From Gilvimarinus algae (GTDB lineage: Bacteria > Pseudomonadota > Gammaproteobacteria > Pseudomonadales > Cellvibrionaceae), in the NCBI RefSeq assembly GCF_030518215.1, contig NZ_JAULRT010000062.1, positions 186,001-250,000 on the forward strand: DNA of 64,000 nucleotides, in the 5' to 3' direction. The notes under the pieces are model-generated. The model was not told the DNA's origin and did no database searches. It was given only the letters and a program-made list of their open reading frames with translations. Of this stretch, positions 30,688-39,126 are shown piece by piece (the stretch's first letter is position 1; each line of letters opens with the position of its first letter). Position numbers and translations under genes: made by a program.

Positions 30688-31173
30688 ATGTCTTTTTTAT
30701 CCCCCGATTCTCCCCCACCAAAAGTGGAGCTGACCGTAGGCGAAGTGGCCAAGCGCAGTGGCCTGGCGGTGTCGGCCCTGCACTACTACGAGTCGCGCGG
30801 GCTGATTTGCAGCTGGCGCACCGGCGGTAACCAGCGCCGCTACCACCGCCGCGTATTGCGGGTGCTGGCCATGATCAAGGTGGCCCAGCGCACCGGCATC
30901 GATCTCGATACCATTGCCGATGCCCTGGCCGAACTGCCCGCAGACCGGATACCCAGCCACACCGACTGGCAGCGCTTGTCGGCCCGCTGGCGCAAGGTGC
31001 TGGATGCGCGTATCTCAGCCTTGACCGCTCTGCGCGACCAGCTCGATTCCTGTATCGGTTGCGGCTGCCTGTCACTGGCCGACTGCCCGTTGCGCAATCC
31101 GGGTGACGCCATAGCGAGCGAGGGCCCGGGGGCACACTTTCTCGATCTCAACGAAATCGATGAGCCGCGCTAG
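30688..31173 (+). CDS. soxR: SoxR, redox-sensitive MerR-family activator
   Basis: 161 residues. The MerR helix-turn-helix is [26 protein letters not shown]. The C-terminal metal site [12 protein letters not shown] has the C-x2-C-x-C-x5-C spacing that binds the SoxR 2Fe-2S cluster, followed by PLRNP. SoxR is activated when redox-cycling compounds oxidise the cluster. No soxS gene is near, as in most bacteria outside enterics, where SoxR directly activates pumps and detoxifying genes. The box at 30646-30663 points to the divergent hemerythrin-exporter operon as a direct target. Confidence 0.96.
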   Translation: MSFLSPDSPPPKVELTVGEVAKRSGLAVSALHYYESRGLICSWRTGGNQRRYHRRVLRVLAMIKVAQRTGIDLDTIADALAELPADRIPSHTDWQRLSARWRKVLDARISALTALRDQLDSCIGCGCLSLADCPLRNPGDAIASEGPGAHFLDLNEIDEPR

Positions 31174-31460
31174 CGGTATTGCCACGGCTGCTCAGAAATC
31201 GTGTTACCCAGCTAATCGAATGACGAACCAGCGAATCGACATGTGACAGCGTCCGGTATCGCTCGGCGTCAGACTAAGACAGATTTGCGTCAGAATATGA
31301 CGTATATTGTGGTTAGCATGTCGCCGGTAATGAAAAGACATCGCCTCAGCACTGGCAAGATTTTCCGCAGCGGCTGATACCGCGATTTGAAGTTTTCTGA
31401 GGTATCGGAGTGCTCGCCCCGGTGCGCAGAGCGCCGAGTATGGTTTGCAGAGAGTGAATT

Positions 31461-32456
31461 ATGGCCAACACCGCCACTCGTCTTATTAATCTGATTATGC
31501 TGCTCCAGCGCGAGCCGAACACGCCCGCCTCAAGGCTGGCCAGCTCGCTGGGTGTTTCCGTGCGCACCATTCAGCGCTATATCACCATGCTCGAGGATAT
31601 GGGCGTGCCCGTCTACGCCGAGCGCGGGACCCAGGGCGGCTATTCTCTGGTGCGCGGCTATCGTATGCCACCGTTAATGCTATCCGCTGAAGAGGCGGTG
31701 GCGGTGTATCTGGGGACTTCCATGGTGGAGAGGCTCTGGGGCAAACTGTTTCGCCCGGCGGCAGAAAGCGCTATGACCAAAATAGAAAGTGTGCTGCCCG
31801 ATGACCAGCTGCGCGATATCAACTGGGCGCGCGCGAGTTTGCTGACGCGCGGACTGCCGCGTATGAACCCGGGTGTGGACGAAGAATGGTTTCAGGCCTT
31901 GTGCAGTGCCACCCAGCGCTGCCAGCAGCTGGAAATTGTCTACCGCAGTCGCGGCAGTGCTCATCCGCTGCGCCGTTGCATAGATCCTTACGCTCTGATC
32001 TACAGCTGGGGTCAGCAATACTGCATTGCATTTTGCCACAGGCGCGGAGAAATCCGCTCGTTTCGTGTCGACCGCATCGAGGGCCTGCGGGCCACGGGCA
32101 TGAGCTTTTCGCGCCCCGAGAACTTTAATCCCGATGATTATTTCAGCTTGGCAACCAGCGATGCGCCCCCGGTTGATGTGACCTTGCAATTCCCCGCCGA
32201 ACACGCGCTTATGGCGAGAGATCACCCGTGCTGTTGGGATAGCCTTTCACAGAACGATGACGGTTCGGTTACCGTGCGCTTTACCAGCTCTGACCTGGAG
32301 ATGGCCGCTTGCCGGGTGATGAGCTTTTTACCCCAGGCGCGCCTGCTGTCGCCGCCACCGCTGATTGAATTGGTGCGGAAAAAAGCCGCGGCCATTGCCT
32401 GCGAATACACCACTGTGATTGCCAAGGAGCCCGACTATGCCAGTGCCCATCATTAA
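31461..32456 (+). CDS. YafY-type HTH/WYL-domain transcriptional regulator
   Basis: 331 residues. The N-terminal winged helix (RLINLIMLLQ, SLGVSVRTIQRYITMLEDMGVPVYAERGTQGGYSLVRGY, residues about 7-70) is the DeoR/HTH_11 type of YafY proteins. The middle and C-terminal parts form WYL and WCX domains (LEIVYRSR, RCIDPYALIYSWGQQYCIAFCHRRGEIRSFRVDRIEGL). WYL domains sense ligands, often nucleic acid fragments or second messengers. The stop codon lies 20 bases inside the cupin gene, so the two are coupled and the cupin is the likely partner or target. Confidence 0.92.
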   Translation: MANTATRLINLIMLLQREPNTPASRLASSLGVSVRTIQRYITMLEDMGVPVYAERGTQGGYSLVRGYRMPPLMLSAEEAVAVYLGTSMVERLWGKLFRPAAESAMTKIESVLPDDQLRDINWARASLLTRGLPRMNPGVDEEWFQALCSATQRCQQLEIVYRSRGSAHPLRRCIDPYALIYSWGQQYCIAFCHRRGEIRSFRVDRIEGLRATGMSFSRPENFNPDDYFSLATSDAPPVDVTLQFPAEHALMARDHPCCWDSLSQNDDGSVTVRFTSSDLEMAACRVMSFLPQARLLSPPPLIELVRKKAAAIACEYTTVIAKEPDYASAHH

Positions 32457-32952
32457 TTTAGGCGAGTTGACACTCACCCCGATGCCGCCGGGTATGGCTC
32501 CCGAGGGGGCCGCCTGCGAAAAATACGGAGCCACCATGGCTTATATAGGTGCGCAGCTGGGGGCGCGTCAGCTTGGGTACAATGTGACGCAAGTGGAGCC
32601 GGGAAAGAGCGCGTTTCCCTTTCACTGTCACCGTGTCAATGAGGAGATGTTTTTTATCCTGGCCGGAGAGGGGCAGTTGCGCCTGGGCGAGGATCAGCAC
32701 CCCATTCGCAGTGGCGATATTATTGCCTGCCCGGCGGGTGGGCCGGAAACGGCTCACCAGATTATTAATACTGGCAGTGAGCCGCTGCGGTTTCTGGCGG
32801 TGAGCACACGCAAAACGCCAGAGCTTGCCGAGTATCCCGACAGTGGCAAATTTGGCGTTATGGCCCAGTACGCCGGTGACGACGGCAAACCACAGATGTT
32901 TTTACACGTCGGCACCCGCGAGCAAAACCTGCCCTATTGGGACGGGAACTAG
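32437..32952 (+). CDS. Cupin-domain protein
   Basis: 171 residues forming one conserved cupin barrel. Motif 1 FPFHCHRVNEEMFFILAGEG supplies the two His and the Glu of the metal site, and motif 2 is GGPETAHQIINTG. The rest (EKYGATMAYIGAQLG at the start and MFLHVGTREQNLPYWDGN at the end) matches small cupins often found beside WYL regulators. Function is unknown: sugar isomerase, dioxygenase or ligand-binding. The ATG at 32437 has AAGGAG at 32424-32429 and overlaps the regulator's 3' end. It is convergent with the SnoaL-like gene; their stop codons share the bases CTAG at 32949-32952. Confidence 0.9.
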   Translation: MPVPIINLGELTLTPMPPGMAPEGAACEKYGATMAYIGAQLGARQLGYNVTQVEPGKSAFPFHCHRVNEEMFFILAGEGQLRLGEDQHPIRSGDIIACPAGGPETAHQIINTGSEPLRFLAVSTRKTPELAEYPDSGKFGVMAQYAGDDGKPQMFLHVGTREQNLPYWDGN

Positions 32953-33371
32953 GGCGTTAAGTCGAACAATGCTTGACCCGTGTCCATATCAAAAGGCGCG
33001 GAAAAGTGCTCGTGAAAAACCCGCCAACGATCGGTTTTGCGCCAGCAAATGGTGGCGCGCATCCAGGAGGTTTTAAGCTCGCCGTTATCCTCGGCGCCGC
33101 AGTTGAGCAACGAGTGACAAATACCGAGTGAGTCGTTGGCGACAATGCTAAGCTCGGGCATGTCAAAGACCATGGGCCCGGGGCAGTGCTCCACACACAT
33201 TTTCCAGTGCTCGCGGTAGGCATCCAGGCCGACAAATCTCAGGCCCACCACCGCGTCATAGGAGACAATATCCTCGGCGTAGTTGGCCATAATGCCTCCC
33301 ATATCCAGGGCGCGGCAGGCCGCCAGCCAGGTTTTGGTTAGGGTGTGAATCTCGTGTTCGGCGGTGTTCAT
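32949..33371 (-). CDS. SnoaL/NTF2-like protein of the ECF42 regulon
   Basis: 140 residues with the NTF2-like cone: an N-terminal helix pair (TKTWLAACRALDMGGIMANYAEDIVSYD), then strands ending in WRVFHEHFSAPFD. Proteins of this type bind small hydrophobic ligands or act as isomerases. The start overlaps the end of the VOC gene by four bases, so the two form one operon. The operon promoter at 33837-33865 matches the ECF42 pattern, which places this gene under the adjacent sigma factor. The actual substrate is unknown. Confidence 0.88.
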   Translation of the reverse strand: MNTAEHEIHTLTKTWLAACRALDMGGIMANYAEDIVSYDAVVGLRFVGLDAYREHWKMCVEHCPGPMVFDMPELSIVANDSLGICHSLLNCGAEDNGELKTSWMRATICWRKTDRWRVFHEHFSAPFDMDTGQALFDLTP

Positions 33372-33793
33372 GATGAGGCCCCCTGATCCAGCGGATCGCA
33401 GTTAACCATCCACTTAATGCCGAACTTGTCGGTGAACAATCCGAAACGTTCGGCCCAAAACGTTTTCTCCAGCGGCATGTGAATCTCGCCGCCGGCGCTG
33501 AGTTTGGTGTAGGCGCTCTCGGCCTCGGCCACCGAGTCCACCTGCAGTGCCACGCTGATACCCTGAGGGGGGTGATAGTTGCCGGGTGGGGCATCGGAGG
33601 CCATGAGCATGGACTCGCCAATGTTAATGCAGGCGTGCATGATTTTGTCGTCCCAGCTGGCCTCCACCGGGCTGCCGCCGGGGGTGTCGCCGTAGCGCAT
33701 CATGGCCTCGACCGGCAGGCCGAGGCACTGGCTGTAAAATGTAAAAGCCTCGGCGCAGTCGCCGTCGTAAAACACATAGGGGTTGACGTTCAT
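33368..33793 (-). CDS. VOC-superfamily protein (PhnB/YjdN-like)
   Basis: 141 residues. NPYVFYDGDCAEAFTFYSQCLGLPVEAMMRYGD, ACINIGESMLMASD and AERFGLFTDKFGIKWMVNC are typical of PhnB-like members of the vicinal-oxygen-chelate fold (glyoxalase/bleomycin-resistance superfamily). Such proteins frequently sit in ECF42 clusters. AAGGAG lies upstream of the ATG at 33793. It is the first gene of a two-gene operon with the SnoaL-like protein, behind a TGTCGA-N17-CGA promoter. Confidence 0.9.
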   Translation of the reverse strand: MNVNPYVFYDGDCAEAFTFYSQCLGLPVEAMMRYGDTPGGSPVEASWDDKIMHACINIGESMLMASDAPPGNYHPPQGISVALQVDSVAEAESAYTKLSAGGEIHMPLEKTFWAERFGLFTDKFGIKWMVNCDPLDQGASS

Positions 33794-33836
33794 CCGCTAA
33801 TCTCCTTGGTGGGTGGTTGTGCTTGTTTTGTATCCA

Positions 33837-33865
33837 TTGTCGAACGCCAGCACCGCTTTTCGACA
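33837..33865 (-). promoter_or_regulatory. ECF42-type promoter of the VOC/SnoaL operon
   Basis: On the minus strand, TGTCGA (33865-33860) and CGACAA (33842-33837) are 17 bp apart. The same -35 and the same CGA start of the -10, with the same 17-bp spacer, occur before the YCII gene (34357-34329). This matches the published ECF42 promoter pattern (TGTCGA ... CGA). Confidence 0.82.
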
Positions 33866-33889
33866 GTATCAATAGCGATGATCTGCTTA

Positions 33890-34237
33890 TTAATCCACTT
33901 GCAATTGCCTGACCGGGCGCACCTCAATGCTACCGACCCGAGCCGGGGGAATGCCCTGGGCGATGCGCAGCGCCTCGTTGAGATCGCGTGCCTCAATCAT
34001 GTAAAAGCCGGCCAGCTGTTCTTTGGTTTCGGCAAAAGGACCGTCAGTGATCTGCACTTCACCGGAGCGCACCCGCACCGTGGTGGCCGTGTGGACACTT
34101 TGCAGGGCTTCGCCCGCGACCATGTGGCCACTGCGTACCAGTGACTCGGCGTAGGCGGCGCATTCGCTGTCCTTCGGGCTCTCGGGCAGGCCGTGCAGGT
34201 CTTGCTCGTCGCTGTAGACCAGACATAAATACTTCAT
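33890..34237 (-). CDS. YCII/DGPF-domain protein of the ECF42 regulon
   Basis: 115 residues. MKYLCLVYSDEQDL at the start and TDGPFAETKEQLAGFYMIE near residue 70 contain the DGPF motif that defines proteins associated with ECF42 sigma factors. The fold is YCII-like (ferredoxin-like), with proposed small-molecule or enzymatic function but none proven. The ATG at 34237 has GAGG eight bases upstream; the open frame further upstream to 34408 contains the promoter and is rejected as coding. Confidence 0.92.
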   Translation of the reverse strand: MKYLCLVYSDEQDLHGLPESPKDSECAAYAESLVRSGHMVAGEALQSVHTATTVRVRSGEVQITDGPFAETKEQLAGFYMIEARDLNEALRIAQGIPPARVGSIEVRPVRQLQVD

Positions 34238-34328
34238 GGGGTATTCCTCAAGTTGGGTAACAGGCGGTTTGGGTAATGGGCGCTCGGCGACGGTTTGTGA
34301 GCCGCTGATCGCCGAGAGGGTTACTGCT

Positions 34329-34357
34329 TTATCGTCCGCCGACCTGTCGAATCGACA
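34329..34357 (-). promoter_or_regulatory. ECF42-type promoter of the YCII gene
   Basis: On the minus strand, TGTCGA (34357-34352) and CGATAA (34334-34329) with a 17-bp spacer lie about 90 bp upstream of the YCII ATG and just beyond the sigma-factor stop codon. It has the same architecture as the second promoter at 33837-33865. Confidence 0.82.
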
Positions 34358-34389
34358 CCGAGAAGAAATTTTTTCCTGACAGGTCGTGT

Positions 34390-35634
34390 TTATAACCGCT
34401 GGTGACACGCGGCCATCTGGCGCTCTATGTAACGTCGCTCCGGCGCCTGGTGGGTGAGCTCCAGTGCTCGCCGGTAGCTGTGCCCGGCATCGGCGTAGTG
34501 ACCAAGGCGTCGCTGCAACTCGGCGCGCGCGGCAAAGGCAGGGAAATACTGCGCCAGAGCGGGATTAGCAAGTAGCCTATCCACGGCCGCGAGTGCGGCA
34601 TCGGGCCCCTCGACCATCGCATTGGCAACGGCCCGGTTGAGGGCAATCACTGGGGAGTTCTGCCGCGCCAGCAGCGCATCGTAGAGGCCGACAATTTGCG
34701 GCCAATCGGTGTCTGACCAGCTCGGCGCTTCAGCGTGAATGGCGGCAATGGCAGCCTGCAGGGCGTAGGGGCCGGAGGTCGGGCCAGTCAAAGCGCGGCG
34801 CACCAAGGCGCAGCCCTCGGCGATCTCGCCCGTTTGCCAGAGGGAGCGGTCTTGATCTTCCAGCAGGATGATATCCCCGTCCTTATCGTAGCGGGCGTCG
34901 CGTCTTGAGTGTTGCAGCAGCATAAGTGCCAGCAGGCCGCGCACTTCGGCCTGGGGCAAGAGCTCCAGTACCAGCCGGCACAAACGGATGCCCTCGCCGG
35001 CCAAGTGACGGCGCACCAGATCGCTGCCACTGCTGGCGCTGTAGCCCTCGTTAAACACCAAATAGATAACTTGCAACACAGAGTCGAGCCGCCCTGGCAG
35101 CTCGGAAGGCCCCGGCACTTCATAGGGAATGGCGGCGGACTGAATTTTGCGCTTGGCACGAACGATGCGCTGAGCAATGGTGGCCGGTTTGGTGAGAAAG
35201 GCGGCGGCGATCTCTTCAGTGGTCAGGTCGCACACCTCGCGCAGGGTGAGGGCTGTGCGGGCTTGTGGGTTCAGGCTTGGGTGGCAGCAGGTAAAAATAA
35301 GGCGCAGACGATCGTCCGGCAGGCGGTCATCATCGCTGAACGGTGCCTCTTGAGGATCGATTGGCGCTTCATCAAGCAAGTGCTGCATACCGGCAAAGCG
35401 CCGCTGGCGGCGTATTTGGTCAATGGCTTTAAAGCGGCCGGTGGAGACCAGCCAGGCGGTGGGGTTGTCCGGTATGCCGTCGCGCGGCCACTGCTCCAGA
35501 GCGCAGGTAAAGGCCTCGTGTAGCGCCTCCTCGGCCAGGTCAAAGTCCCTGAGCAGCCGGATAAGGGTGGCCAGCACTCGCCGGGAGTGCGCCTTGTACA
35601 CCTGTTGCAATTCGGATGTGATGTCAGTGGCCAT
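34390..35634 (-). CDS. ECF42-group RNA polymerase sigma factor with C-terminal TPR-like extension
   Basis: 414 residues, over twice the length of a simple ECF factor. Sigma region 2 (about 10-80) includes LAEEALHEAFTCALEQWP and PTAWLVSTGRFKAIDQIRRQRR; region 4 (about 115-165) includes LTLREVCDLTTEEIAAAFLTKPATIAQRIVRAKRKI. The C-terminal 230 residues (DUF6596/TPR-like, LVFNEGYSASSG, ALNRAVANAMVEGP) are the hallmark of ECF42, which uses this extension instead of an anti-sigma factor. Together with the DGPF, VOC and SnoaL-like genes and two matching promoters, it forms a complete local regulon. The inducing signal is unknown. Confidence 0.95.
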   Translation of the reverse strand: MATDITSELQQVYKAHSRRVLATLIRLLRDFDLAEEALHEAFTCALEQWPRDGIPDNPTAWLVSTGRFKAIDQIRRQRRFAGMQHLLDEAPIDPQEAPFSDDDRLPDDRLRLIFTCCHPSLNPQARTALTLREVCDLTTEEIAAAFLTKPATIAQRIVRAKRKIQSAAIPYEVPGPSELPGRLDSVLQVIYLVFNEGYSASSGSDLVRRHLAGEGIRLCRLVLELLPQAEVRGLLALMLLQHSRRDARYDKDGDIILLEDQDRSLWQTGEIAEGCALVRRALTGPTSGPYALQAAIAAIHAEAPSWSDTDWPQIVGLYDALLARQNSPVIALNRAVANAMVEGPDAALAAVDRLLANPALAQYFPAFAARAELQRRLGHYADAGHSYRRALELTHQAPERRYIERQMAACHQRL

Positions 35635-35773
35635 AAGATGCGCACATCGGTAAAAGTGGGCTCATCGTATATCCAAACTCAGGTTGTAACAAATCCGCCT
35701 GTCGCAGGTCTATCATACATTGAGCGCCGGACGGTGCTTAGCTGCCGGTCGTAGACGTCAACCAAGAGGGCTT

Positions 35774-36772
35774 ATGTTAATCAAACAGACGGAATCCGTA
35801 TCTGAAAACGATGTGACCCCCGAGGCGGTCTACCGCGACCGGCGCCGGTTTATGCGCATGGCACTGGCTGGCGGTGCATTGGCGGCGGCGCCCCTGGCAG
35901 GTGCCAAGCCCAGCTTTGTGGCCGATGCACCTGTGCAAACCGGTCCGGCCTGGCTTTCGCAGCGTATCGAGGAGGCCCAGGCGCAGCAAACGCCTGTGGA
36001 AGATAAACTTACCCCCTACGAGCATGTCACCAGCTACAACAATTTCTACGAGTTTGGCTACGACAAGTCCGATCCGGCCAAACACGCCTCAGCGCTCAAG
36101 CCTCACCCGTGGAAGGTGGAAATTGCCGGTCACGCGGAAAAAACCGGACGCTTTAACCTGGAGGACTTGCTCGGCAAAGTGACCTTGACCGAGCGGGTCT
36201 ACCGTCTGCGCTGCGTCGAGGCCTGGTCCATGGTGATTCCCTGGGTGGGGTTTGAACTTGGCGAGTTGCTCAAGCAGTTTCAGCCCAGCAGTAAAGCTAA
36301 GTATGTCGCGTTTGAGACGCTCTATGCCCCCGAGCAAATGCGCGCCCAGGGCAGCGCGTTCAGCACCATCGACTGGCCCTATCGCGAAGGGCTGCGGATG
36401 GACGAGGCCATGAACCCGCTCACCCTCTTGGCGGTGGGCTTGTATGGCAAGGTGCTGCCCAATCAAAATGGTGCGCCACTGCGCCTTGTGGTGCCCTGGA
36501 AGTACGGGTTTAAAAGTATTAAATCCATCGTCAAGATTGAATTCACCGAAAAAGAGCCGCCTACCAGTTGGAACATCAGCGCGCCCAACGAGTACGGCTT
36601 TTACGCTAACGTGAATCCCAAGGTCAGCCACCCGCGCTGGTCGCAGGCAAGTGAGCGGCGCCTACCGAGCGGCTTGTTTAGCCCGAACATTATCGACACC
36701 CAAATGTTTAACGGTTACGGCGAGCAGGTGGCGCACTTGTACAAAGGCATGGACCTGAGAAAGTACTATTAG
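35774..36772 (+). CDS. msrP: MsrP, periplasmic molybdopterin methionine-sulfoxide reductase catalytic subunit
   Basis: 332 residues. A Tat signal with DRRRFMRMALAGGALAAAPLAGA near residue 24 directs export of the folded Mo-cofactor protein. The catalytic domain carries YEHVTSYNNFYEFG, YRLRCVEAWSMVIPWVGF (with the Mo-ligand Cys), and the C-terminal NPKVSHPRWSQASERR. MsrP (YedY) repairs oxidised methionines in periplasmic proteins with electrons from MsrQ. AGAGGG upstream supports the ATG at 35774 over an in-frame upstream extension. The msrQ gene follows after nine bases. Confidence 0.96.
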   Translation: MLIKQTESVSENDVTPEAVYRDRRRFMRMALAGGALAAAPLAGAKPSFVADAPVQTGPAWLSQRIEEAQAQQTPVEDKLTPYEHVTSYNNFYEFGYDKSDPAKHASALKPHPWKVEIAGHAEKTGRFNLEDLLGKVTLTERVYRLRCVEAWSMVIPWVGFELGELLKQFQPSSKAKYVAFETLYAPEQMRAQGSAFSTIDWPYREGLRMDEAMNPLTLLAVGLYGKVLPNQNGAPLRLVVPWKYGFKSIKSIVKIEFTEKEPPTSWNISAPNEYGFYANVNPKVSHPRWSQASERRLPSGLFSPNIIDTQMFNGYGEQVAHLYKGMDLRKYY

Positions 36773-36781
36773 GCGGTGAAA

Positions 36782-37390
36782 ATGGTGGCAGTACTCTGGC
36801 GTCGACTGGGTATCGCGGCCGCTTCACTCCTGCCGTTTGCCTGGATAACTTACCGAGCCATTACCCAGCAACTGGGGGCGGACCCGGCCAAAACCATCGT
36901 ATTATTTACCGGCGAGTGGACCCTGTATTTTCTGTTCATGACTTTGTCGGTCACGCCTTTGGTACGCTTGGCAAAATGGCGCTGGCTAATGACGCACCGG
37001 CGGATGCTCGGGCTCTTCGCACTCTTTTATGCGCTTTGTCACCTGGCGGCCTATCTTGTGTTTATTCTCGGTCTGGACTTCTCGCGCTTTGCCGCTGAAT
37101 TGGTCAAACGACCCTACATTACCGCGGGCTTTCCGGCGGTTCTGATTCTCATCGCCTTGGGTGTCACTTCGACCAAAGCGATGATGAGACGCCTTGGCAA
37201 GCGTTGGCAACCGTTACACCGCCTAGCTTACTTGGCGCTATCGCTCGGTTGGGTGCACGTATTTTGGCAGATCCGTTCCAGCTACTTCGAAGCGGCGGTA
37301 TACGGCGCCATCACGGGGGTTCTCTTGGGGTTGAGGGGTTACTGGAGTTGGAAAAGGGCGCAAAACGCCCGGTCCGTATCGACTCCTTAG
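36782..37390 (+). CDS. msrQ: MsrQ, haem b membrane subunit of the MsrPQ system
   Basis: 202 residues, with about six membrane segments of the ferric-reductase-like type. WTLYFLFMTLSVTPL, MTHRRMLGLFALFYALCHLAAYL, and WQPLHRLAYLALSLGWVHVFWQIRSS include the His residues expected to bind haem b. MsrQ takes electrons from the quinone pool or flavin reductase and passes them to MsrP. AGG at 36771-36773 favours the ATG at 36782 rather than the GTG at 36776. Confidence 0.95.
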   Translation: MVAVLWRRLGIAAASLLPFAWITYRAITQQLGADPAKTIVLFTGEWTLYFLFMTLSVTPLVRLAKWRWLMTHRRMLGLFALFYALCHLAAYLVFILGLDFSRFAAELVKRPYITAGFPAVLILIALGVTSTKAMMRRLGKRWQPLHRLAYLALSLGWVHVFWQIRSSYFEAAVYGAITGVLLGLRGYWSWKRAQNARSVSTP

Positions 37391-37710
37391 GCGCTCTGCC
37401 CTGATAGCACCTCGCTCAACTGTCGGCTCGGCACCGTGCCTCGAACCATTTCCCCTAAAAATTAAAGCCTTGGCCTTAGTTTTGGCCCAGGCATCCACCG
37501 GTGCGGCAGAAGGCGTTCACCGGTATGGTTTTCAGGTCGGATGCGGGGCATGGGTGCTCTCGACCTTGCTTTTTTCTTTGTTAACGTTAACACTAAGAGG
37601 GTTGTCTATCGGTGCCTGCCTAAGGGAGCGGTGGTCTGCCCGCCATCATCAGCGCGCCTCACGAAGGATAAAAATAACACCCCGTCCATCGGGCTCGTGT
37701 GAACACAGCC
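37391..37710. other. Intergenic region before the AraC-type regulator
   Basis: This 320-bp stretch contains no supported gene. Its notable element is the perfect palindrome at 37579-37592, listed separately. I see no strong terminator for msrPQ and no clear -35/-10 pair for the regulator. Confidence 0.5.
37579..37592. promoter_or_regulatory. Perfect 14-bp palindrome, LacI-type operator candidate
   Basis: TGTTAACGTTAACA is a perfect palindrome centred on CG, the symmetry typical of LacI-family operators. It lies about 120 bp upstream of the AraC-type regulator gene. The matching regulator is not evident in the window; the only LacI gene here is at 3592-4608. Confidence 0.5.
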
Positions 37711-38838
37711 ATGCAATTTCTTGAGACGCTGAACAGGCCGCTGTTCAATCTGTACGATTTCACCCTCTGGATGACGGCACTTCAGTGCTTGATTTTTGCG
37801 GTGCTCTTGCAGTGCCGACGCGAGAAGTCGGCCAGTCATCACTTGTTATCCTTGTTTGTCGCCTCCATAGGGCTGGGTCAGCTGGCGTTTTTTCTGACCT
37901 ACAACCCTTATCTTTCCGGGATTCTGTCGCACCTGGGGCAGTGGAGTTTTGCGCCCCCGGCACTAGTTTTCTACTTGCAGGGGCCTTTGCTCTTTCATTA
38001 TTTGCGTGCGCTCACCTTTGGCCGCCACCGCTTTCGGTTCATGGATTTGCTCCCTCTGGGCCTTTGGGCAGTGGCGAGTAGTCTGAGCCTGGTGTTATGG
38101 AATGAGACGCTGGAGCTATGGTTGTGGCGCCCCTTTGTATTGGTTGGGGCTGTGGGTTTCATTGTTTCCACGGCCTATGGTCTGGCGAGTATGGCGGTCA
38201 TACGGCGTTACTCTGAGCGCCTGAAAGACCAGTTTTGCACTGTTGAGAGCCTGGACTTTCTCTGGCTGAAGTTTTTCGCCTGGGGCTTCTTGTTTATCTG
38301 GTGTATGCAGGTGCTCCCGCCTTTTACCTACCACACGGCGCCTTGGGTGGTGCAGGAGGTAATTACTCACTTGCCGAGTATTGTCGAGCTGATCATGGTC
38401 AGTTTTGTGATTGTCGCTGGGCTTTTATACGCGCGGCGAATGGAAAAGGTGACCGAGGAGCCCGAGTGGGGAGAGCCGCGCAGTGATGCTTTGCCGCCCA
38501 CAGGTGAAATGCTGCGCGAGCTCGACCAACGTATGCGTGCTGAGGCGCTTTATGCCAAACCGCGGTTGAACATAGAGCGGCTGGCTGGGCAGCTGGATAT
38601 GCCTCCGCGCCAGCTTTCTCATTTGATCAACCACTATTTCCACAAAAACTTTTTCGAGTTTATCAACGACTACCGCCTGGAGCAGGTTCAGATCCGTTTG
38701 CGCTCACCCGGCTGGCAGGACAAGTCGGTGCAAGAGATTTACGAATCCGTCGGCTTTCGCTCCAAGTCTTCCTTTTTTACGTTGTTCCGCAAAGCAACGG
38801 GCATGACACCGACGCAGTACCGCGCGGCAGATCAATAG
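37711..38838 (+). CDS. AraC-family regulator with seven-helix membrane domain
   Basis: 375 residues. The first 245 contain seven hydrophobic helices (for example FTLWMTALQCLIFAVLLQ, LLPLGLWAVASSLSLVLW, IVELIMVSFVIVAGLLYA). The C-terminal AraC domain (about 275-375) has IERLAGQLDMPPRQLSHLINHYFHKNFFEFINDYRLEQ and VGFRSKSSFFTLFRKATGMTPTQYR. Such one-component membrane regulators are common next to carbohydrate genes in Cellvibrio-type bacteria and Bacteroidetes; here the GH26-like gene lies just downstream. A GTG at 37699 is an alternative start; neither has a good ribosome site. Confidence 0.9.
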   Translation: MQFLETLNRPLFNLYDFTLWMTALQCLIFAVLLQCRREKSASHHLLSLFVASIGLGQLAFFLTYNPYLSGILSHLGQWSFAPPALVFYLQGPLLFHYLRALTFGRHRFRFMDLLPLGLWAVASSLSLVLWNETLELWLWRPFVLVGAVGFIVSTAYGLASMAVIRRYSERLKDQFCTVESLDFLWLKFFAWGFLFIWCMQVLPPFTYHTAPWVVQEVITHLPSIVELIMVSFVIVAGLLYARRMEKVTEEPEWGEPRSDALPPTGEMLRELDQRMRAEALYAKPRLNIERLAGQLDMPPRQLSHLINHYFHKNFFEFINDYRLEQVQIRLRSPGWQDKSVQEIYESVGFRSKSSFFTLFRKATGMTPTQYRAADQ

Positions 38839-39126
38839 CGCGCATAAAGTTGAAACCGAGTTCGAGTTTGCTCGCAAGGTTCGAACCCCACGCCGCTATC
38901 GGGACCGTTCCCTTAGAGGCTTCTTGGCCGCCAGAGCAGGCAGGGTGCGATTTTCAGGGCTTGTTCGTGTTGTTCTCTTTCTTCCCCCGGCGGTAAAAAC
39001 AAACTCCTTTTTTAGTTCAGACAGTCAAACTGGCCACCAAATCACCATTGTGGTTTTCTCAGTATACGCGAGCCTGGGAAGGGCACGCCTCATTCTCACT
39101 CAAGGACGCCACAACAGGTGACAATA

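Noticed and set aside
38872-38895. GGTTCGAACCCC resembling a tRNA T-arm
   Set aside because: No acceptor stem, D-arm or anticodon arm could be folded around it, so a tRNA is not supported.
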